Assembly: GCF_018614575.1 (NCBI RefSeq)
Contig: NZ_JAGGOJ010000027.1
Coordinates: forward strand, 31,369-95,368
DNA: 64,000 bases
Reading direction: 5' to 3'
From: Streptomyces sp. ISL-10
GTDB taxonomy: Bacteria; Actinomycetota; Actinomycetes; Streptomycetales; Streptomycetaceae
Position 1 is the first letter of the stretch, and every line of letters starts with the position of its first letter. Below the pieces are notes generated by a model. It saw nothing but the letters and a program-made list of their open reading frames with translations, had not been told where the DNA came from and did no database searches. Positions 50,724 to 59,265 of the stretch are shown here, piece by piece. The position numbers were made by a program, and so were the translations under genes.

Positions 50724-51581
50724 ATGACCGGGCATGTGACCGTCGGTCTGGACAACTCGCCAGAGAGTCTCGCGGCGGCCCACTGGGCGGCCCGGGACGC
50801 CGCGCTGCGCGGTGCGGACCTGCTCCTGGTGCATGTGGAGGAGTGGCCGCTGCCGGTGGCCGTGGCCATGCCCACGGTCACCCGCGACGACCATCGCGTC
50901 TGGGCGGACAGGCTGCTGGACAGCGCGGTCGGCGAGCTGCGGCGCGCCCACCCCGGGCTCCGGATCTCCACGCGCCGGACGTCGGGGCGGCCGGCCGGCG
51001 CACTCGCCGTCGAGGCCGCCGACGCGGAGCTGCTGGTGCTCGGCTCACGGGGGCTGGGGACCGTGATGGGTGCGCTCATGGGCTCGATCGGTCTGGCGAC
51101 CATCGCGGCGACGACGGTGCCGGTCGTCGTCGTACGGGCCCACGGCCGCGACGGCGGGCACGGCCCGGACAGGAATGTCGTGGTCGGGGTGGACCTCCAC
51201 CGGCCGGCCGATCCGGTGCTCGCCTTCGCCTTCGGCGAGGCGGCCCGGCGCGGATGCACCCTTCGGGCCGTGCACGGCTGGAAGCTGCCGCTGGGGTTCG
51301 CCCACTCCGGCGACGCCCGGGCCGAGGCCGCACGCGAGACGGCCGCGGCGCTGGGCGAGGTACTGCTGCCCTGGCGGCAGGAGTACCCGTCGGTGGAGGT
51401 GGTGGAACGACCGGTGATGGGCGCCGGTGCGCAGGCACTGGTCGACGAGGCCGCGAACGCGGGCCTGGTGGTGGTCGGCCGCCACGTCCGCCGCGCTCCC
51501 CTGGTCCCGCACATCGGCCATGTGGCGCATGCGGCGATGCACCACTGCACGGCACCGGTGGCGGTGGTGGCGCACGAGTGA
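50724..51581 (+). CDS. universal stress protein, tandem UspA domains
   Basis: A 285-residue protein of two UspA domains (about 1-145 and 150-285). The first has the ATP-binding motif G-x2-G-x9-G-S as LVLGSRGLGTVMGALMGSIG, followed by PVVVVR; the second is degenerate there (VVGRHVRRAPLVPHIGHVAH), so perhaps one ATP is bound per chain. Such proteins accumulate in hypoxia, stationary phase and heat stress. ATG 50724 follows AAGGAGGAAG. The duplicated segment at 50547-50632 lies in its promoter region. Its direct partners are unknown. Confidence 0.92.
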   Translation: MTGHVTVGLDNSPESLAAAHWAARDAALRGADLLLVHVEEWPLPVAVAMPTVTRDDHRVWADRLLDSAVGELRRAHPGLRISTRRTSGRPAGALAVEAADAELLVLGSRGLGTVMGALMGSIGLATIAATTVPVVVVRAHGRDGGHGPDRNVVVGVDLHRPADPVLAFAFGEAARRGCTLRAVHGWKLPLGFAHSGDARAEAARETAAALGEVLLPWRQEYPSVEVVERPVMGAGAQALVDEAANAGLVVVGRHVRRAPLVPHIGHVAHAAMHHCTAPVAVVAHE

Positions 51582-51674
51582 GCGGCGGCGCGGCGGTTCG
51601 CGGGCCGGGGCCCTCAGCGTGCGGGCCCCGGCCGTCACGCCCGGCGGGCGGCGCAGCGGCCCTCGCGCCCCCGC

Positions 51675-51971
51675 TCACGGGGTCGTGTACGGCCAGCCGT
51701 ATCCGGTGTCCGGCGGGTCGCCGTTGTCGGCGCCGACTGCTTCGAGGTCGCGGTCCGCGGCCTTCATCAGTTGCCGTGTGAGGCTGTGCATCGCGCGTGC
51801 GGCCGCCAGCTCGTCGCCTATCTCGGGGACGTCCACGTCCTGCGGGTTGCGGTGGGCCGTGCCGTGTCCGGTAATCCTGGTGGTGCCGGTGTCCAGCACC
51901 GCTTGTGCCTTCGTGGTGCCGTCCTCCTCGGAGAGAATGATCCTGACCTTCCACTCCAGCGTCCTGGTCAT
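51675..51971 (-). CDS. DUF1876 (dsRBD-like) protein
   Basis: A 98-residue protein: TLEWKVRIILSEEDGTTKAQ, VLDTGTTRITGHGTAHRNPQ, then VPEIGDELAAARAMHSLTRQL, the pattern of DUF1876, whose fold resembles a double-stranded-RNA-binding domain. Members occur widely in actinomycetes beside universal stress proteins and CBS proteins, as here. The function is unknown. ATG 51971 is the start. It is convergent with the USP gene. Confidence 0.83.
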   Translation of the reverse strand: MTRTLEWKVRIILSEEDGTTKAQAVLDTGTTRITGHGTAHRNPQDVDVPEIGDELAAARAMHSLTRQLMKAADRDLEAVGADNGDPPDTGYGWPYTTP

Positions 51972-52042
51972 GGCGCACGCTCCCGGCCTGTCGGAGATCC
52001 TGCTTCCAGGATCCGTCCCGGCAGGCGCTCCGGCGAGGGCGG

Positions 52043-52978
52043 TCACTTTCGCGGCTGCCCACCGACGCCACGTGAGGCGTCCCGCATCCGGTTCCACCCT
52101 GCCGGTTCCGCCGCTCCCCCGCTGCGGGTGACGGGCCGGCCGAGGAGGACTCCGGTCAGGACCAGCAAGAGGCCGCCCAGTTGCCGGCCGGTGAGGATCT
52201 CCCCGGCGATCGCCGTGCCCAGCAGGACGCCCGTCACCGGGTTGAGCAGCCCGACCAGCCCGACGGTCGCCGCGGGCAGGTGGCGCAGGCCGGCGAACCA
52301 GGCGGCGAACGCCAGCGCCGTCGCGACGACGGTGACGTAGCCGAAACCGAGCAGGGCCGCGCCGTCGAGCGCCGGCGGCGACCCCTCCACGGCGGCGGCG
52401 AGGGGAAGCAGCAGCAGGCCGCCGGCCAGGAGCTGCCAGGATGTCGACGCCAGCACACCGGCCTGTGCGCTCCACCTCTTGGCCAGGATGTAGCCGAGCG
52501 ACGACATGGCCATGGCGGCGCCGGACGCGGCCACGCCGAGTGGGTCCGGCGACCCGGTGCCGGTGAGCAGCATGAGGCAGACGCCGGACACCCCCACCGC
52601 GGCTCCCGCGAGGTGCCAGGCGGGCGGCCGCTCCGAGACCAGGGCCCAGGCGATGAGCATCATGACGAGCGGCGCGGTGGCCATGACCGCCGAGGCGACG
52701 CTCGTGGGCAGCCGCTGGGCGGCGATGTAGACGAGGGCGAAGAACCCGCCCATGTTGAGGACGCCGAGGATGAGGGACTTCCACCACCAGGAGCCCCGGG
52801 GCAGGGTCCGGCACACGGCGAGGAGCAGCAGTCCGGCGGGCAGCGCCCGGAAGGCGGAGCCGTACAGCGGGTGGCCGGCGGGCAGGAACGCGTCGGTGAC
52901 GTAGTAGGTCGTGCCCCAGGCCACGGGGGCGACGGCCGTGACCACCGACCACCTCGCATTACCTTCCATGGAAGGCAT
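52043..52978 (-). CDS. EamA/DMT-family transporter
   Basis: A 311-residue membrane protein with ten hydrophobic helices in two EamA repeats: VAPVAWGTTYYVTDAFLPAG opens the first and LGYILAKRWSAQAGVLASTS the second, each ending in a conserved PLVMMLIAWALVSERP / NPVTGVLLGTAIAGEILTG block. It probably exports metabolites or drugs. ATG 52978 is preferred since GGAAGG lies upstream of it, inside the second palindrome; ATG 52969 is in frame. It is divergent from a MarR gene, and two palindromes cover the shared region and its own start, so repression by MarR is likely. The substrate is unknown. Confidence 0.88.
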   Translation of the reverse strand: MPSMEGNARWSVVTAVAPVAWGTTYYVTDAFLPAGHPLYGSAFRALPAGLLLLAVCRTLPRGSWWWKSLILGVLNMGGFFALVYIAAQRLPTSVASAVMATAPLVMMLIAWALVSERPPAWHLAGAAVGVSGVCLMLLTGTGSPDPLGVAASGAAMAMSSLGYILAKRWSAQAGVLASTSWQLLAGGLLLLPLAAAVEGSPPALDGAALLGFGYVTVVATALAFAAWFAGLRHLPAATVGLVGLLNPVTGVLLGTAIAGEILTGRQLGGLLLVLTGVLLGRPVTRSGGAAEPAGWNRMRDASRGVGGQPRK

Positions 52979-52995
52979 TGTACCTTCCATGGAAG
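52962..52995. promoter_or_regulatory. twin MarR-type operators
   Basis: Two palindromes, CCTTCCATGGAAGG (52962-52975) and CTTCCATGGAAG (52984-52995), share a 12-bp core and have centres exactly 21 bp apart, two helical turns. They lie between and partly over the starts of the EamA and MarR genes, so one repressor could shut both. Confidence 0.75.
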
Positions 52996-53023
52996 TTACA
53001 ATGGCCGGGTGGCACAGGAACCC

Positions 53024-53518
53024 ATGGACCATGTGGCCCGCATCCAGGCGGAATGGGCCCGCGAGCGGCCCGACGTCGACGTGGGCCCCCAGGGGGTGAT
53101 CGGTCGGCTGCACCGCCTCGGCGGTCTCCTGACCGAGCGACTGTGCCTGGTCTACCGGCGTTACGGACTCGGCGAGGGCGACTTCGACGTTCTCGCCGCC
53201 CTCCGGCGGGCCGGTCCGCCGTTCGAGCGGGCGCCGGGAGAGCTAGCGGCGCACACCATGGTGACGACCGGTGCGATGACCAAGCGGATCGACCGCCTGG
53301 AACGGGACGGCCTCGTCACGCGCCGTCGTGCCGAGGACGACGGCCGGGGCCGGGTGGTCGCGCTCACCCCGGCCGGACGCGAGCTGATCGACCGGGCCTT
53401 CACCGACCACATGCGCAACGAGCGCGAACTCCTCGACGCACTGACGCCGCAGGAGGCAGCGCAGTTGGAGAAACTGCTCACGGCATGGCTGAGCCGAGTG
53501 GAGCCGCCCGGCCCGTGA
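53024..53518 (+). CDS. MarR-family transcriptional regulator
   Basis: A 164-residue winged-helix regulator. Helices 1-2 (GVIGRLHRLGGLLTERLCLV) form the dimer, and the DNA-binding part reads DFDVLAALRRAGPPFERAPG, HTMVTTGAMTKRIDRLERDG and the wing LVTRRRAEDDGRGRVVALT. ATG 53024 has AGGA upstream; GTG 53009 would be leaderless. It is divergent from an EamA transporter with two identical operators between them, so it should sense a compound that the pump exports. The ligand is unknown. Confidence 0.9.
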   Translation: MDHVARIQAEWARERPDVDVGPQGVIGRLHRLGGLLTERLCLVYRRYGLGEGDFDVLAALRRAGPPFERAPGELAAHTMVTTGAMTKRIDRLERDGLVTRRRAEDDGRGRVVALTPAGRELIDRAFTDHMRNERELLDALTPQEAAQLEKLLTAWLSRVEPPGP

Positions 53519-53574
53519 GTGCGTCGCGTACGTTTCGGTAACCGGCTGCGGGGCCCGCACCGGCGGGGGGCACA

Positions 53575-54399
53575 ATGTCCGCCATGACGAGTTCGATACT
53601 GCGGCCGCGTGGCCGGGTCCGTACCGCTGCGCCCGACGACAGGACCGCGGACGGGAGCACGGAGCCGACGCGGATCCTGGACTGGCGCCATCCGCGCGTA
53701 GGCGAACTGCTCGGCAGCCTGGGCACCGCGCCCGCGGGGGTCACGGCCCACGACAACGCCGGCACATCCGCCGGGCAGCGGATGGAGGCTCTGCGCCGGG
53801 CGCACCGCAGGATCGCGGCGACCGTGCGGCCGGTGTACTCGGTGCAGGACGAGCGTCCCGTGTCGGAGGTGCTCCGGCGCGGCCGCGGGTCGTGCAGCCA
53901 GCGGCTCGCCGTCCTCGAGGCGGTCGCGCGGGCGGGCGGTGTCGCCACCCGGGTCCGCGGCCTGCTCGTGGACGGGGCGCTGTGGTATCCGCGGTTTCCG
54001 CGGATGCGGCGGCTCGTCCCGGACCACGTGCTGCTGGCCTGGCCGGAGTTCCTGATCGACCCGGCCGCCGGGCCGGACGGAGGGTGGCTGCCGGTCTCGG
54101 AACTCTTCGGCGGCCTCGCGGAGTTGAGCAGCCGTCCCGGCGGCGGCTTCACCAACGCCGGTGCGGAGACGCTGTTCGAGGCCCTGTCCCGTACGGCGAT
54201 CGACTGGGACGGGGCCACGGCCTGCCCGGCGGACGCCGCGGCCTGTGACCTGTCCGCCCATGTCGTCGCCGACCTGGGCCGTTTCGACTCGCGCGACGAC
54301 CTGTTCACCCGGCACGGCCAGACGCTGTGCAGGGCGGCGCGCCTGGTGGCCGAGCCCGTGATGGGCCGCCGTGCCGCGGGGGCCGCCTCGGCCGGGTGA
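53575..54399 (+). CDS. transglutaminase-like cysteine protein
   Basis: A 274-residue protein whose central region has the transglutaminase-like triad: Cys in RRGRGSCSQRLAVLEAVAR, His in VPDHVLLAW and Asp in EFLIDPAAG. This fold includes peptidases and amidases of bacterial origin; no signal peptide is visible, so it acts in the cytoplasm. ATG 53575 is used; ATG 53584 is in frame. It follows the MarR gene by 57 bp in the same direction and might be co-transcribed. The substrate is unknown. Confidence 0.78.
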   Translation: MSAMTSSILRPRGRVRTAAPDDRTADGSTEPTRILDWRHPRVGELLGSLGTAPAGVTAHDNAGTSAGQRMEALRRAHRRIAATVRPVYSVQDERPVSEVLRRGRGSCSQRLAVLEAVARAGGVATRVRGLLVDGALWYPRFPRMRRLVPDHVLLAWPEFLIDPAAGPDGGWLPVSELFGGLAELSSRPGGGFTNAGAETLFEALSRTAIDWDGATACPADAAACDLSAHVVADLGRFDSRDDLFTRHGQTLCRAARLVAEPVMGRRAAGAASAG

Positions 54400-54440
54400 C
54401 GGCCGGCGGACTGCCGCCGGCCCGGGCCCGGACGCCCGAG

Positions 54441-54463
54441 GTGGGCGGCCATGCGCCGCCCAC
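54441..54463. terminator. bidirectional terminator hairpin
   Basis: Perfect 9-bp arms GTGGGCGGC / GCCGCCCAC around CATGC lie between the convergent transglutaminase-like gene and the small gene at 54496. Confidence 0.65.
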
Positions 54464-54495
54464 CCGCTGCCTTCTTCGCTGCCGACCCGAGGCTG

Positions 54496-54789
54496 TCAGG
54501 CAGCCGTCGGCTGACCGGTCCGCCCGTCGGACGGGGTCTGCGGCGGGGGCCCGGCCCGGTCGGGGCTCGGGACCCGGACGAGCACCGGGAAGTGGTGCGC
54601 CTGGTGTCCGCCGCTGGCCAGCATCCTCACCTCGCCCCGGTTGCTGATCTCCGCGCGCACAATGCCGGTGTCGTCCTCGTAGACGGGATACCCGCCCGCT
54701 CCCGACCGCTCGGTGCGGCGGACCACGACGACGTCGTCCTCGACGGCCGACGCCTGGAAAACGAGCTCATACGTCTCAGGACTGTTCAT
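54496..54789 (-). CDS. small actinobacterial protein (DUF6296-like)
   Basis: A 97-residue acidic protein: YELVFQASAVEDDVVVVRRT, then GYPVYEDDTGIVRAEISNRG and EVRMLASGG, followed by a low-complexity tail. It resembles the DUF6296 family of streptomycetes in my memory; no function is known. The short beta-strand pattern suggests a small barrel. ATG 54789 is the start. It is divergent from csbD-like 54974 and may share its stress promoter region. Confidence 0.6.
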   Translation of the reverse strand: MNSPETYELVFQASAVEDDVVVVRRTERSGAGGYPVYEDDTGIVRAEISNRGEVRMLASGGHQAHHFPVLVRVPSPDRAGPPPQTPSDGRTGQPTAA

Positions 54790-54889
54790 GAAAGCCACCG
54801 CCTTCTTCCATCGTGGCTCGCGCGGGTGGACATCGCCTCCCGGGACGGCGGATCGGAGCCCGGTCATGCCATGACCTGCCGCTCCGCAT

Positions 54890-54913
54890 GCATGTCGTCC
54901 ACAAACGGGGTAC
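54890..54913 (+). promoter_or_regulatory. candidate sigma-B-type promoter for the CsbD gene
   Basis: GCAT (54890-54893), a 14-bp spacer and GGGTAC (54908-54913) fit the S. coelicolor SigB consensus GNNT-N14-16-GGGTA(C/T). It lies about 60 bp upstream of the CsbD start; CsbD proteins are general-stress proteins, so the match makes biological sense. Confidence 0.5.
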
Positions 54914-54973
54914 CCGCAGGGTGTCGTTTCACTCGACCGCGGATGTGCGGTCGCGGACACACGGGAGCACATC

Positions 54974-55168
54974 ATGGCGAAGGCGAAGGGCTCAGGCGCG
55001 GACAAGCTCAAGGGCAAGGCCAAGGAAGCGATGGGCAAGGCCACGGGCGACGAGCGCCTGAAGGCAGAGGGCCGCACGGACCAGGCGAAGGGCAAGGCCA
55101 AGAAGGCCATGGAGGACACCAAGGAGCGGGCACGCGGCACGGAGCGATCCCTCAGGGACGAAACCTGA
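54974..55168 (+). CDS. CsbD-family general stress protein
   Basis: A 64-residue, highly charged, Lys/Glu/Ala-rich protein with the CsbD repeat pattern (DKLKGKAKEAMGKATGDERL, AEGRTDQAKGKAKKAME). Such proteins are intrinsically flexible and strongly induced by general stress sigma factors in Bacillus and Streptomyces; the molecular role is not settled. ATG 54974 is the start. A sigma-B-type promoter precedes it and a strong terminator follows. Confidence 0.9.
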   Translation: MAKAKGSGADKLKGKAKEAMGKATGDERLKAEGRTDQAKGKAKKAMEDTKERARGTERSLRDET

Positions 55169-55173
55169 CCACC

Positions 55174-55212
55174 TGTTTTGCCGCCGCCCCCGCCCGGGGC
55201 GGCGGCAAAACA
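55174..55212. terminator. strong bidirectional terminator
   Basis: Perfect 17-bp arms (55174-55190 and 55196-55212) with a CGCCC loop, beginning TGTTTT and ending AAAACA, so each strand has a T-run. It serves both the CsbD gene and the convergent TerB gene. Confidence 0.9.
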
Positions 55213-55227
55213 CTGCTCACCGGCCGG

Positions 55228-55770
55228 TCACAGTCCGAATTCGGTGGGTGACAGCCCCAGCACGGAGCAGGCCTCCCGCAGGACCTGCTCCTCGGCCGGT
55301 GCGACGTATCCGTCCGCACCCGCGACGACGAAACCCGTCTGGATCACGGCGCGCGCCTCCGCCGGCTTCTTCGCGGCCTTGGCGACCTCCTGCAGAGCCT
55401 CGCTCTTCCCCTGCTGGAAATTGAGGGCCAGCTGGTCGACGTGCTTGGTGAACCGCTGCCGCAGCTGCTCCGCCGGGAAGTTCTGCAGGACGTCGTTGCT
55501 GAGGATCAGTGATTCGACGTGCTGCCTCTCGGCCGGGTCGACATGCCCGTCGGCCGCGGCCACGAGCGCGCACATCGCCATGCTGGCGTCCCGGTAGGCG
55601 CCGCTCTTCAACTCGGCCTTCAACGAGGTGAGCTGCGACTTCAGCGTCGTCACCAACTGGGCTCGGGAGCCACCCGAGGAGCCACCGGGCCTGCCGTGTC
55701 CGCCCGGGCCCCGCACGCCCTGGGACTGCTGCTGCAGACCCTTGGCCTGGTCCTTGATCCGATCCCACAT
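55228..55770 (-). CDS. terB: TerB-family tellurite-resistance protein
   Basis: A 180-residue protein. After a Gln/Gly-rich N-terminus the TerB domain (residues about 55-178) shows its two acidic helical hairpins: MAMCALVAAADGHVDPAERQ and VVAGADGYVAPAEEQVLREA, which bind metal ions. TerB belongs to the Ter stress system linked with tellurite resistance and phage or envelope stress; no terC, terD or terZ gene is next to it, so it stands alone. ATG 55770 is chosen; an in-frame GTG at 55785 exists. It converges with CsbD over a shared terminator. Confidence 0.85.
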   Translation of the reverse strand: MWDRIKDQAKGLQQQSQGVRGPGGHGRPGGSSGGSRAQLVTTLKSQLTSLKAELKSGAYRDASMAMCALVAAADGHVDPAERQHVESLILSNDVLQNFPAEQLRQRFTKHVDQLALNFQQGKSEALQEVAKAAKKPAEARAVIQTGFVVAGADGYVAPAEEQVLREACSVLGLSPTEFGL

Positions 55771-55969
55771 CGCCACTCGTGCCACCTCGGCTTCTGCCCG
55801 TGTCGTTCCGGTCCGTGCTCGGCGCGTCTCCGCGCGTCACCATGGCAACGCCTGCCCACCCGGGGAAGTTCCGGCTCGGCCGCCACGACCCGCCCGGTGG
55901 GGCCGTCTCGCGCCGCCCGGCCCCGTGCCGCCACACTGAACGCACCGAACGAGGTGGAGGAGTGGACGG

Positions 55970-57610
55970 ATGCCGAACGAGCGTGCGGGGCAGCAGGCGC
56001 GGCCGGAGGACCTCATCGACGTGGCGCGGCTGGTGACCGCGTACTACGCCCTGCACCCCGATCCGGCCGACCCGGCCCAGCGTGTCGCTTTCGGCACGTC
56101 GGGTCATCGCGGGTCCTCCCTGGCGACGGCCTTCAACGAGGACCACATCGCCGCGACGAGTCAGGCGATCTGCGAGTACCGGTCGCTTCAGGGCATCGAC
56201 GGGCCCCTGTTCCTGGGCGCGGACACCCATGCGCTGTCCGAGCCCGCGCGGGTGACCGCCGTCGAGGTTCTCGCGGCCAACGGCGTGAGCGTGCTCGTCG
56301 ACTCGGCCGACGGATACACGCCCACGCCGGCCGTGTCGCACGCCGTCCTCGCCCACAACCGCTCCCGTCCGGCCGGGCGGGCGGACGGCGTGGTGGTCAC
56401 GCCCTCGCACAATCCACCGTCGGACGGCGGGTTCAAGTACAACCCGCCGAACGGCGGGCCGGCCGGGTCGGAGGCGACCGGCTGGATCCAGGAGCGGGCG
56501 AACGAGATCATCGGCGGCGGGCTGAAGGATGTGCGGCGGCTGCCCTACGCGCGCGCCCTGGCCGCGGAGACGACGGGCCGGTACGACTTCATGGGCTCGT
56601 ACGTGCGCGACCTGCCCTCGGTGCTCGACCTGGACGCGGTGCGCTCCGCGGGCGTCCGGATCGGTGCGGACCCGCTGGGCGGGGCGTCGGTTGCGTACTG
56701 GGGCCGTATCGCCGAAGAGCACCGGCTCGACCTGACCGTGGTGAACCCGCACACCGACCCCACCTGGCGGTTCATGACGCTCGACTGGGACGGCAGGATC
56801 CGGATGGACTGCTCGTCGCCGTATGCGATGGCCTCGCTGATCGAGGCCCGGGACCGCTACGCCATCGCCACCGGGAACGACGCGGACGCCGACCGGCACG
56901 GCATCGTCACGCCGGACGGCGGGCTGATGAATCCCAACCACTATCTCGCGGTCGCCATCGGCCATCTCTTCCGCCACCGCGATCAGTGGCCCGCGGGCGC
57001 GGCCGTCGGCAAGACGCTGGTGTCGTCGGGGATGATCGACAAGGTGGCCGCGGATCTCGGCCGGGAGCTGGTGGAAGTGCCCGTCGGCTTCAAGTGGTTC
57101 GTGGACGGGCTGGCGGACGGCACGCTGGGCTTCGGCGGGGAGGAGTCCGCCGGCGCCTCGTTCCTGCGCCGCGACGGATCGGTGTGGACCACCGACAAGG
57201 ACGGCATCGTGCTCGCCCTGCTCGCCTCGGAGATCCTGGCGGTGACGGGCCGGACGCCGAGCGAGCACTACGCGGCGCTCACCGCCCGGTTCGGGGAACC
57301 GGCGTACGCACGTGTCGACGCCCCGGCCACGCGGGAGGAGAAGGCGGTGCTGAGCCGACTGTCCCCGGAGCAGGTGACGGCGGGCACGCTCGCCGGGGAG
57401 CCGGTCACCGGCGTGCTCACCACGGCGCCGGGCAACGGCGCCGCGATCGGCGGCATCAAGGTGACCACGGCCAACGCCTGGTTCGCGGCCCGCCCTTCGG
57501 GCACGGAGGACGTCTACAAGGTGTACGCCGAGTCGTTCATGGGCCCGGACCACCTGGCCCGTGTGCAGGAGGAGGCGCGCGCGGTCGTCTCGGCGGCACT
57601 GGCCGGCTGA
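55970..57610 (+). CDS. pgm: phosphoglucomutase, alpha-D-glucose-phosphate specific
   Basis: A 546-residue phosphohexomutase of full length. The phospho-Ser is Ser146 in VVVTPSHNPPSDGGFKYN; the metal loop is GNDADADRHG; the sugar-binding loop is FGGEESAGASF and the phosphate loop ARPSGTEDVYK. It interconverts glucose-1- and glucose-6-phosphate and joins glycogen/trehalose metabolism with glycolysis. ATG 55970 follows GGAGGAG. Its presence a few kb from the GH65/HAD operon fits disaccharide phosphorolysis, although the HAD enzyme handles the beta anomer and this one the alpha anomer. No residue is missing. Confidence 0.95.
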   Translation: MPNERAGQQARPEDLIDVARLVTAYYALHPDPADPAQRVAFGTSGHRGSSLATAFNEDHIAATSQAICEYRSLQGIDGPLFLGADTHALSEPARVTAVEVLAANGVSVLVDSADGYTPTPAVSHAVLAHNRSRPAGRADGVVVTPSHNPPSDGGFKYNPPNGGPAGSEATGWIQERANEIIGGGLKDVRRLPYARALAAETTGRYDFMGSYVRDLPSVLDLDAVRSAGVRIGADPLGGASVAYWGRIAEEHRLDLTVVNPHTDPTWRFMTLDWDGRIRMDCSSPYAMASLIEARDRYAIATGNDADADRHGIVTPDGGLMNPNHYLAVAIGHLFRHRDQWPAGAAVGKTLVSSGMIDKVAADLGRELVEVPVGFKWFVDGLADGTLGFGGEESAGASFLRRDGSVWTTDKDGIVLALLASEILAVTGRTPSEHYAALTARFGEPAYARVDAPATREEKAVLSRLSPEQVTAGTLAGEPVTGVLTTAPGNGAAIGGIKVTTANAWFAARPSGTEDVYKVYAESFMGPDHLARVQEEARAVVSAALAG

Positions 57611-57627
57611 CGTCCCCGCCCGCGGCA

Positions 57628-57664
57628 CCCGCCGCGCCGTCCCGGTCCGGGTCGGCGCGGCGGG
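57628..57664. terminator. bidirectional terminator hairpin between pgm and phoD
   Basis: Perfect 11-bp GC arms (57628-57638 and 57654-57664) enclose a loop that can itself pair. It separates the convergent pgm and PhoD genes. Three copies of the 7-mer GTCAGCC follow at 57669-57689, ending at the PhoD stop. Confidence 0.7.
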
Positions 57665-57690
57665 GGCGGTCAGCCGTCAGCCGTCAGCCG

Positions 57691-59265
57691 TCAGACCTGG
57701 ACGCCGGGCACGCCGTCCTCGACCACGACGCTCACGCGCGTGCTGATGGGAGCGCCGGGCCTGGTGACGTACGGCACGACGCGGAAGTCGCTCGTCCAGC
57801 GCCTGCGCTCGACGCGGACCCGCACATAGCCTCGCTGGCCGTTGAAGAACTTCATGTGCGGGTTCGCGGCCAGGAAGTTCTGTCCCTCCGCCGTCATGTC
57901 GGCGCCATCGCCGCCGCTGGTGACGGACGTGCCGACGAACTCGCTGCCCACGGTGGCCGATTCGGGGTCCGCGTAGTCCCGCTTGAGGTCCCACGCGTAG
58001 TTCTGGTGCCGGTCGCCGGTGATGACGACGAGGTTGCGCACGCCGCGCGAGTCCGCCTCGGCGAGCAGCCGGTTGCGCTCGGCGGCGTAGCCGTCCCAGG
58101 GGTCCATCCACACTTTGGCGCCCGGGCCGGGGTCGTGGTCGGTCTGGCCCATCGGGGCCTGGTTGCCGAGTATCTGCCAGCGGGCGGGAGAACGGCTGAA
58201 GCCCCTGAGGACCCAGTCGCGCTGCGCGGCCCCCAGCAGGGTCCGGTCGGGGGCGAAGCGGTCGGCGCAGTCGGCCGAGATGCCGTCGCCGCATGCCTGG
58301 TCGTCACGGTACTGCCGGGTGTCGAGCATGGTGAAGTCGGCGAGCCGCCCGTAGGAGAGCCTGCGGTACATCTGTACGTCGGGGCCCTCGGGCAACTGGG
58401 GGCGGCGCAGCGGTGCGTGCTCGTAGAGGGCCTGGAAGGCGGCGGCCCTGCGCTCCATGAAGGCCGCGGGGTCCTGGTCCTTCTCCGGAATGCCGTCCGC
58501 CCAGTTGTTCTCCACCTCGTGGTCGTCGAACGTCATGATCCACGGGAAGCGGGCGTGGGCCTGCTGGAGCGGCGCCTCCGATTTGTAGAGGCCGTACTGG
58601 AGCCGGTACCGGGCCAGGTCGACGGTCTCGGTGTGGAACTTCGGGTCGGTGGTGACCCCGCGCTTGTTCGACTTGACGCCGTACTCGTAGAGGTAGTCGC
58701 CGAGGTGGACGACCAGGTCGAGGTCCTCGTCCGCCAGGTGCCGGTAGGCGGTGTAGTAGCCGTCCTGCCACGCCTGGCAGGACGCGAAGGCGAACTTCAG
58801 GTCCGCCGGATTCGCCCAGGGCAGCGGGGTGGTCCTGGTGCGGCCGACCGGTGAGGTCTCGGAGCCCGCACGGAAGCGGTAGTAGTAGACCCGGTCGGGG
58901 CGCAGGCCCTCGATCTCGGGGTGCACGGAGTGGGCCAGTTCGGGGGTGGCCACGACGCTTCCGCTGCGCACGACCCGGCGGAAGCGCTCGTCGTGGGCGA
59001 CCTGGTAGTGGACACGAACCGGCGTGGCGGGCATACCGCCCATGCCGTCCTGCGCGAACGGATCGGGAGCCAGGCGGGTCCACAGCACGACGCCGTCGGA
59101 CCGCGGGTCGCCGGAGGCGACGCCGAGTGTGAAGGGGTTGCCGTTCAGGGCGGGGGCGGCGAACGCGGCGCCGGAGCTCCATTCGCCGGTGCCCAGCATC
59201 AGCGCCGCGGCCCCTGCGCCGCCGAGGCCGAGCAACTTCCGCCGGGATAGGGGATGTACGCCCAC
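57691..59265 (-). CDS. phoD: Tat-exported alkaline phosphatase D
   Basis: A 524-residue secreted phosphodiesterase/phosphatase. The Tat signal is SRRKLLGLGGAGAAALML, cleaved near residue 37. After a PhoD N-domain (FTLGVASGDPRSDGVVLWTR) the catalytic part shows DLVVHLGDYLYEYG, FDDHEVENNWADG, and VITGDRHQNYAWDLK, giving the Ca/Fe ligand set of PhoD enzymes. It releases phosphate from phosphodiesters and teichoic-acid-like polymers outside the cell. GTG 59265 is the start. PhoP control is usual for phoD; I found only scattered GTTCAC-like words upstream, not a clear PHO box. Confidence 0.92.
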   Translation of the reverse strand: MGVHPLSRRKLLGLGGAGAAALMLGTGEWSSGAAFAAPALNGNPFTLGVASGDPRSDGVVLWTRLAPDPFAQDGMGGMPATPVRVHYQVAHDERFRRVVRSGSVVATPELAHSVHPEIEGLRPDRVYYYRFRAGSETSPVGRTRTTPLPWANPADLKFAFASCQAWQDGYYTAYRHLADEDLDLVVHLGDYLYEYGVKSNKRGVTTDPKFHTETVDLARYRLQYGLYKSEAPLQQAHARFPWIMTFDDHEVENNWADGIPEKDQDPAAFMERRAAAFQALYEHAPLRRPQLPEGPDVQMYRRLSYGRLADFTMLDTRQYRDDQACGDGISADCADRFAPDRTLLGAAQRDWVLRGFSRSPARWQILGNQAPMGQTDHDPGPGAKVWMDPWDGYAAERNRLLAEADSRGVRNLVVITGDRHQNYAWDLKRDYADPESATVGSEFVGTSVTSGGDGADMTAEGQNFLAANPHMKFFNGQRGYVRVRVERRRWTSDFRVVPYVTRPGAPISTRVSVVVEDGVPGVQV

